A DNA stretch of 26,539 bases, from IMG/VR virus record IMGVR_UViG_3300025086_000196, positions 1 through 26,539 of that record; one strand, given 5' to 3'. This document shows, piece by piece, positions 23,278-26,539 of this stretch. The stretch comes from a virus. Positions within the stretch are counted from its first letter, which is position 1. Every line of letters starts with the position of its first letter. Position numbers and translations under genes: made by a program. A model generated the notes under the pieces. That model was not told the origin of the DNA. It saw nothing but the letters and a program-made list of their open reading frames with translations, and made no database searches.

Positions 23278-25326
23278 TTATTCTCCTTTTAAGGTTTGTA
23301 TTTCAGTTTTTAATTCATCTACTGTTTCAGAAAGTTCTTGTACTGCTTTAATTAAATAAGGTGTGAGTTTTCCGTAATCAACACCCCAATTCATTTTGTG
23401 TTCATCACTACCTTCAATAACAACATTTGGTATTACTTTATGTAATTCTTGTGCAATCATACCAACTTCGTGATGATTATTTTGTTTCCAGTCAAACTCT
23501 CTTACTTTTACATCTTTTATTACATTTAATTGAGAAGAGGCATCAACAATATTTTTCTTTAGTCTTTCATCAGAAGTTGTGTTAAAAGCTACAGAAGTTC
23601 CACTTGCTGCTGATATAGAACCAATATTATGGTTACCATCACTAAATTGTGCAAACTTACCATTTGTTGCATCTTGGTCTACTGTAAATGTTAATTGTAA
23701 AATTACATTTCCTGTACTAACAGAAACATCTGGGTCATAAAAAGCTGCTACACCACCACTTAAACTATTACCTGCTGCTTGTAAAACAGTTTCACCTCCA
23801 ACTGGACTTGTAAAACTTGAACCTATTAATAGTTGCCCACCCGCAGTAATTCTGGCTCTTTCTGTAAATCCTGTTCCTGTAGTAAAAAGTTGTGTACCTG
23901 CTTCTAAAGTAATTCGTGCTAAAGAATCTGTTGCACTATAATGATTTCTTATAAATAAAGTTGTGTTACCACTATTATCGTGATGCACAATACTGTTTTG
24001 TAATCTTACTTGACAATCATCTCCGTCTAAATGGACTACATGACCACTACCAGTTCTTCCTAAATGTGCGGGTGTAATTCCAACTCCAACATCTTGATTG
24101 AATATTGCTGTACCTGCCTCCGACATATCAAGGGTAAGAGCAGTAATTGTAGAACCACCATCATTTCCTTTAAATAACATATCTTTATCTGAAACCATAG
24201 AACGAACTGTAAAATCAGTGCTTTCATTTCTTAACATACCAATATCAGCACCATCATCTCTAATACGAATTATTCCACTATCTGCGTCTAAATGAATTTC
24301 ATCTTGTGCATCTAATGTTAAAGTTCCACTTGATAAATCTATTTCTGTTCCGTCAATAGTTATATTGTCTATAGATACACCTGCATCTGCTGTTACAGCA
24401 CCTGTAACACCTAAAGTTCCAGATATATCTGCATTACCATTTATATCAATAGTAGTAGCATTAAGTTCCAATTCAGTATCAGATACTAAATCTAATACTC
24501 CGTCTGCTGATTGATGTATGTAAGTTCCAGAATCACCAAACTGTAATTGTCTAGTGCTGTTTAATAAAATACCTGTATCTGCAACATGAGTAAGAGTAGT
24601 GTCTTGGTCATCACCTAAATTAATAACGGCTGCATCTGCTAAAAATAAATCACTAAATTCTAATGAACTTGTACCTAATGCAGCACCATCAGAAGCATCT
24701 GGTACAAAAGCTGTAGTTGCAGTAATTGTTGTACCTTCTATTGTAGATGTTGAAGTTAATGCAGCACTTGCAGCTATAGTTGAACCAAAAGTAACACCAC
24801 CACCATCAGCTATGGTAATGGCATCATCTCCATCAGTATATTCTATTAGGGGGGTTTGAATTGAAGAACTGGTTTCAATAATGCCACTTGTTTGTAAATT
24901 TAAAGTAGCAAAAGCATCTACCATAGCTCCGCCAGAACCAGCACCATCAGAATAAATTGCTTTAGTTTTACCTGAAGGTATTGTAACTGTAGCTCCACTA
25001 CCTTGTTTAATTATAATAGATTGAGAACCACTTGTTCCATTTTCTATAATCCATAATTTAGAAACTGTATTTGGTCCTATAGTAATAGTACAAGTAGAAT
25101 CTAATGTTCCTGTATATTTTAAGAACATAGACCTACCTGGGTCTGTTGCTCCATCTGCTATTGTAGTTGTGTGAGTATCAGCATTTGTAGTTATAGCTTC
25201 TGTACCATAACTAAAAGCTTCTGCTATTAATTCAAGATTCGTATTTGTAGTATCACCCCATGTTCCACTAGCATCGCCAGTAGCCATTTCGTTTAATCTT
25301 AAATCATTTACATATGAACTTGCCAT
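23278..25326 (-). CDS. Tail fibre/spike with S74 self-cleaving chaperone, 682 aa
   Basis: The receptor-facing fibre. The N-terminal part (YVNDLRLNEMATGDASGTWG then TNTNLELIAEAFS) is a conserved virion-attachment region of marine phage fibres. About 140-560 is beta-rich with many short Asp/Thr/Gly strands, suggesting a trimeric beta-helix. The C-terminal 98 residues are an intramolecular chaperone (peptidase S74). TTSDERLKKNI marks the cleavage site at S585; GMIAQELHKVIP and KLTPYLIKAVQELSETVDEL follow. In the family this domain folds the trimer and then cuts itself off. GAGG upstream serves as ribosome site. Confidence 0.92.
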   Translation of the reverse strand: MASSYVNDLRLNEMATGDASGTWGDTTNTNLELIAEAFSYGTEAITTNADTHTTTIADGATDPGRSMFLKYTGTLDSTCTITIGPNTVSKLWIIENGTSGSQSIIIKQGSGATVTIPSGKTKAIYSDGAGSGGAMVDAFATLNLQTSGIIETSSSIQTPLIEYTDGDDAITIADGGGVTFGSTIAASAALTSTSTIEGTTITATTAFVPDASDGAALGTSSLEFSDLFLADAAVINLGDDQDTTLTHVADTGILLNSTRQLQFGDSGTYIHQSADGVLDLVSDTELELNATTIDINGNADISGTLGVTGAVTADAGVSIDNITIDGTEIDLSSGTLTLDAQDEIHLDADSGIIRIRDDGADIGMLRNESTDFTVRSMVSDKDMLFKGNDGGSTITALTLDMSEAGTAIFNQDVGVGITPAHLGRTGSGHVVHLDGDDCQVRLQNSIVHHDNSGNTTLFIRNHYSATDSLARITLEAGTQLFTTGTGFTERARITAGGQLLIGSSFTSPVGGETVLQAAGNSLSGGVAAFYDPDVSVSTGNVILQLTFTVDQDATNGKFAQFSDGNHNIGSISAASGTSVAFNTTSDERLKKNIVDASSQLNVIKDVKVREFDWKQNNHHEVGMIAQELHKVIPNVVIEGSDEHKMNWGVDYGKLTPYLIKAVQELSETVDELKTEIQTLKGE

Positions 25327-25358
25327 TTTTTTTCCTCGTAAAAATTATACTTTATTTT

Positions 25359-26018
25359 CTATGCGACTTCACTCCAATTTGGAGATTGAGTTGTTGAAAC
25401 TGTTGTATAGTTTGGTGTTTGTGAATCATCAATAATAGTCCAAATATTTACACCTTGTATTTGACCAGTTCCAGATAGTCCTATTACTTCAATAAGTGCT
25501 TTAGCTATAACTGTTTCACTACCTAAAGCTGTTGTTCCTGATAAACCTGTTATTGAAAGTATGTTATTAGTAATTAAACTTATACTTCCTAATCCACTTG
25601 TTCCAGATACTCCAGTTGGAGATACTGTTGCACCTGCTGATACTGATTCATCACCAAGTGTTCCAACTGAAGCAGAACCAGATACACCTGTTACTGCAGC
25701 ACCTGCTGTTATAGCATTACCTAGTGCGGATGTTCCTGCGTTACCTGAAGCAGAAATATTTGCTGAAGCTAATACAGTTTCACTACCTAATGCAGATGTT
25801 CCTACATTACCTGTAGCAGATATATTAGCTATACCAGTAACAGTTTCACTTCCAAGTGCTGATGTAGCACTAACTCCAGTTACACTAACTAAAGCTTTAG
25901 CTATTACTGTTTCACTACCAAGTGCAGAAGTACCTGCAACTCCTGTTACACTTACTGTGGTTACTGCGGGTTGACCCCAAGGACCAATACCCCAGCCAGA
26001 ACGACCCCAACCCGCCAT
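25359..26018 (-). CDS. Structural protein with 22-aa tandem repeats, 219 aa
   Basis: A Trp/Gly-rich head (AGWGRSGWGIGPWGQ) precedes about seven or eight imperfect 22-residue repeats (22 to about 190) of the form SxTGxxGTSALGSETVxAxA. A C-terminal NIWTIIDDSQTPNY/SPNW tail follows. This head-repeat-tail design is familiar from virion proteins of marine phages near the tail fibre; exact location is unknown. The repeats probably form a beta structure. The start lies 3 nt after the next upstream stop would end, leaving the gene closely packed. Confidence 0.8.
   Translation of the reverse strand: MAGWGRSGWGIGPWGQPAVTTVSVTGVAGTSALGSETVIAKALVSVTGVSATSALGSETVTGIANISATGNVGTSALGSETVLASANISASGNAGTSALGNAITAGAAVTGVSGSASVGTLGDESVSAGATVSPTGVSGTSGLGSISLITNNILSITGLSGTTALGSETVIAKALIEVIGLSGTGQIQGVNIWTIIDDSQTPNYTTVSTTQSPNWSEVA
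25450..25955 (-). repeat. Tandem ~66-bp repeats encoding TSALGSETV units
   Basis: The core TSALGSETV or a close variant recurs at regular 22-residue spacing. Several copies are near-identical in protein and similar in DNA, for example units 1 and 7, which share LGSETVIAKAL. Unit number is expected to vary between related phages. Confidence 0.85.
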
Positions 26019-26021
26019 TTA

Positions 26022-26453
26022 TTAAGCTATTCTTATAATAGCGTTTGAAGCATCTGCTGTTGGAAATTGAATAGTAAAATCTCCTGCTGTAGAAGTTTTA
26101 TCTCCACCAAAAGCAAGAATACAAACAGCAGGGTCTCCTGATGCACTATCATTAAATATCATTGCTCCATTAGCAGTTATAGTAGCTGTACTAAATGTTA
26201 AATCAGCAAAATCTGTTAACGCTGTTGTACCTGATGTTGAAGGGTCAACTCTTGTTAGAGTTCCACCTTTAGCTGTATAGTTAGTACCGCTAACTTCATT
26301 AGAAGTTGTATATGCAGTTGTACCTGCACCTAATGATGCAGAGCTTGTATATAGTGCTAATTGAAAAGTACTACCGCCACTATTCTTAAAATTATGTACT
26401 CCTTCTAATAATTCTTGTTTAAATGAAGTACACATTGCTTGTGAAATTGCCAT
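26022..26453 (-). CDS. Small conserved structural protein, 143 aa
   Basis: Starts MAISQAMCTSFKQELLEG and contains FQLALYTSSASLGAG, ending in alternating beta strands rich in Thr/Ala/Ser (GDFTIQFPTADASNAIIRIA). I recognise this as a conserved marine-phage structural gene, often close to the repeat protein downstream; function is not assigned. A decoration or fibre-base role is possible. AAGGAGACTTT precedes the ATG, which overlaps the upstream stop by TAATG. Confidence 0.8.
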   Translation of the reverse strand: MAISQAMCTSFKQELLEGVHNFKNSGGSTFQLALYTSSASLGAGTTAYTTSNEVSGTNYTAKGGTLTRVDPSTSGTTALTDFADLTFSTATITANGAMIFNDSASGDPAVCILAFGGDKTSTAGDFTIQFPTADASNAIIRIA

Positions 26454-26539
26454 TAAAGTCTCCTTATAATATCAGCCATATCTTTATGACCTTGTTTTTG
26501 TAATAATCCTGCTACAGTAGCTCTATCACTAGCTATAGC
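26453..26539 (-). CDS. C-terminal end of a gene cut by the window edge
   Basis: The last 28 codons are open to the window edge, encoding a helical end with DRATVAGLLQKQGHKDMADI followed by IRRL. I do not recognise the parent protein. The TAATG junction with the next gene supports the reading frame. It continues the same operon upstream. Confidence 0.7.
   Translation of the reverse strand, partial: AIASDRATVAGLLQKQGHKDMADIIRRL

Noticed and set aside
25327-25358. Promoter or terminator in the largest gap
   Set aside because: Only about 32 nt, AT-rich, with a GAGG ribosome site for the fibre gene; no stem-loop and no convincing -10/-35 pair.
25450-25955. Possible CRISPR array because of regular repeats
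   Set aside because: The repeats are in-frame, imperfect and continuous in a coding gene, without unique spacers.

Overview
The window is one dense, AT-rich block (roughly one third G+C by eye) in which every supportable gene lies on the minus strand, so transcription runs from 26539 towards 1. The genes are late phage genes: tail fibre with an S74 chaperone, repeat-rich virion proteins, holin-like proteins, a lysozyme, internal-virion-type proteins and a giant polyvalent protein. Family resemblance (from memory, not searched) is to short-tailed marine phages of the kind infecting SAR11/SAR116 and other marine alphaproteobacteria. The low G+C would suit a SAR11-like host, but this is inference. 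No portal, capsid, terminase, polymerase, integrase or tRNA gene is visible. Both ends cut through genes.

Layout in transcription order: (1) 26539-23278, a truncated gene end, two small repeat/beta-rich structural proteins and a 682-residue tail fibre. (2) 23275-20523, conserved small phage proteins, several very basic, two or three tiny membrane proteins and a staphylococcal-nuclease-like enzyme. (3) 20517-15415, the remarkable part: a holin-like membrane protein, then CsgF, CsgG, a curlin-like secreted protein, a FecR-domain protein and a CHASE2/class III adenylyl cyclase. (4) 15401-14477, a GTA-type holin and a GH24 lysozyme. (5) 14474-6382, structural and probable internal virion proteins with a GNAT-like protein among them. 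(6) 6382-1, the first 2127 codons of a polyvalent protein with two HExxH metallopeptidase motifs, an ADP-ribosyltransferase-like domain and four repeated P-x-F-S-R motifs.

The exciting system is the curli-like cassette. CsgG (outer-membrane lipoprotein channel) and CsgF (surface accessory factor) would export the curlin-like protein. FecR is predicted periplasmic, and its C-terminus itself carries a curlin-like repeat. The cyclase has a periplasmic CHASE2 sensor and all canonical catalytic residues, so it could make cAMP in the infected cell. The cassette lies directly upstream of holin and lysozyme, so it should be expressed late. The signal peptides of CsgG, curlin and FecR are all encoded inside the 3' end of the preceding gene, in overlaps of 50, 65 and 92 nt in the same relative frame; other junctions in the window overlap by 1-8 nt or have short gaps, except the 20-nt overlap leading into csgF.

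There is no non-coding stretch of even 100 bases, and I see no convincing promoter or terminator. Translation appears strongly coupled, with nine TAATG stop/start junctions.
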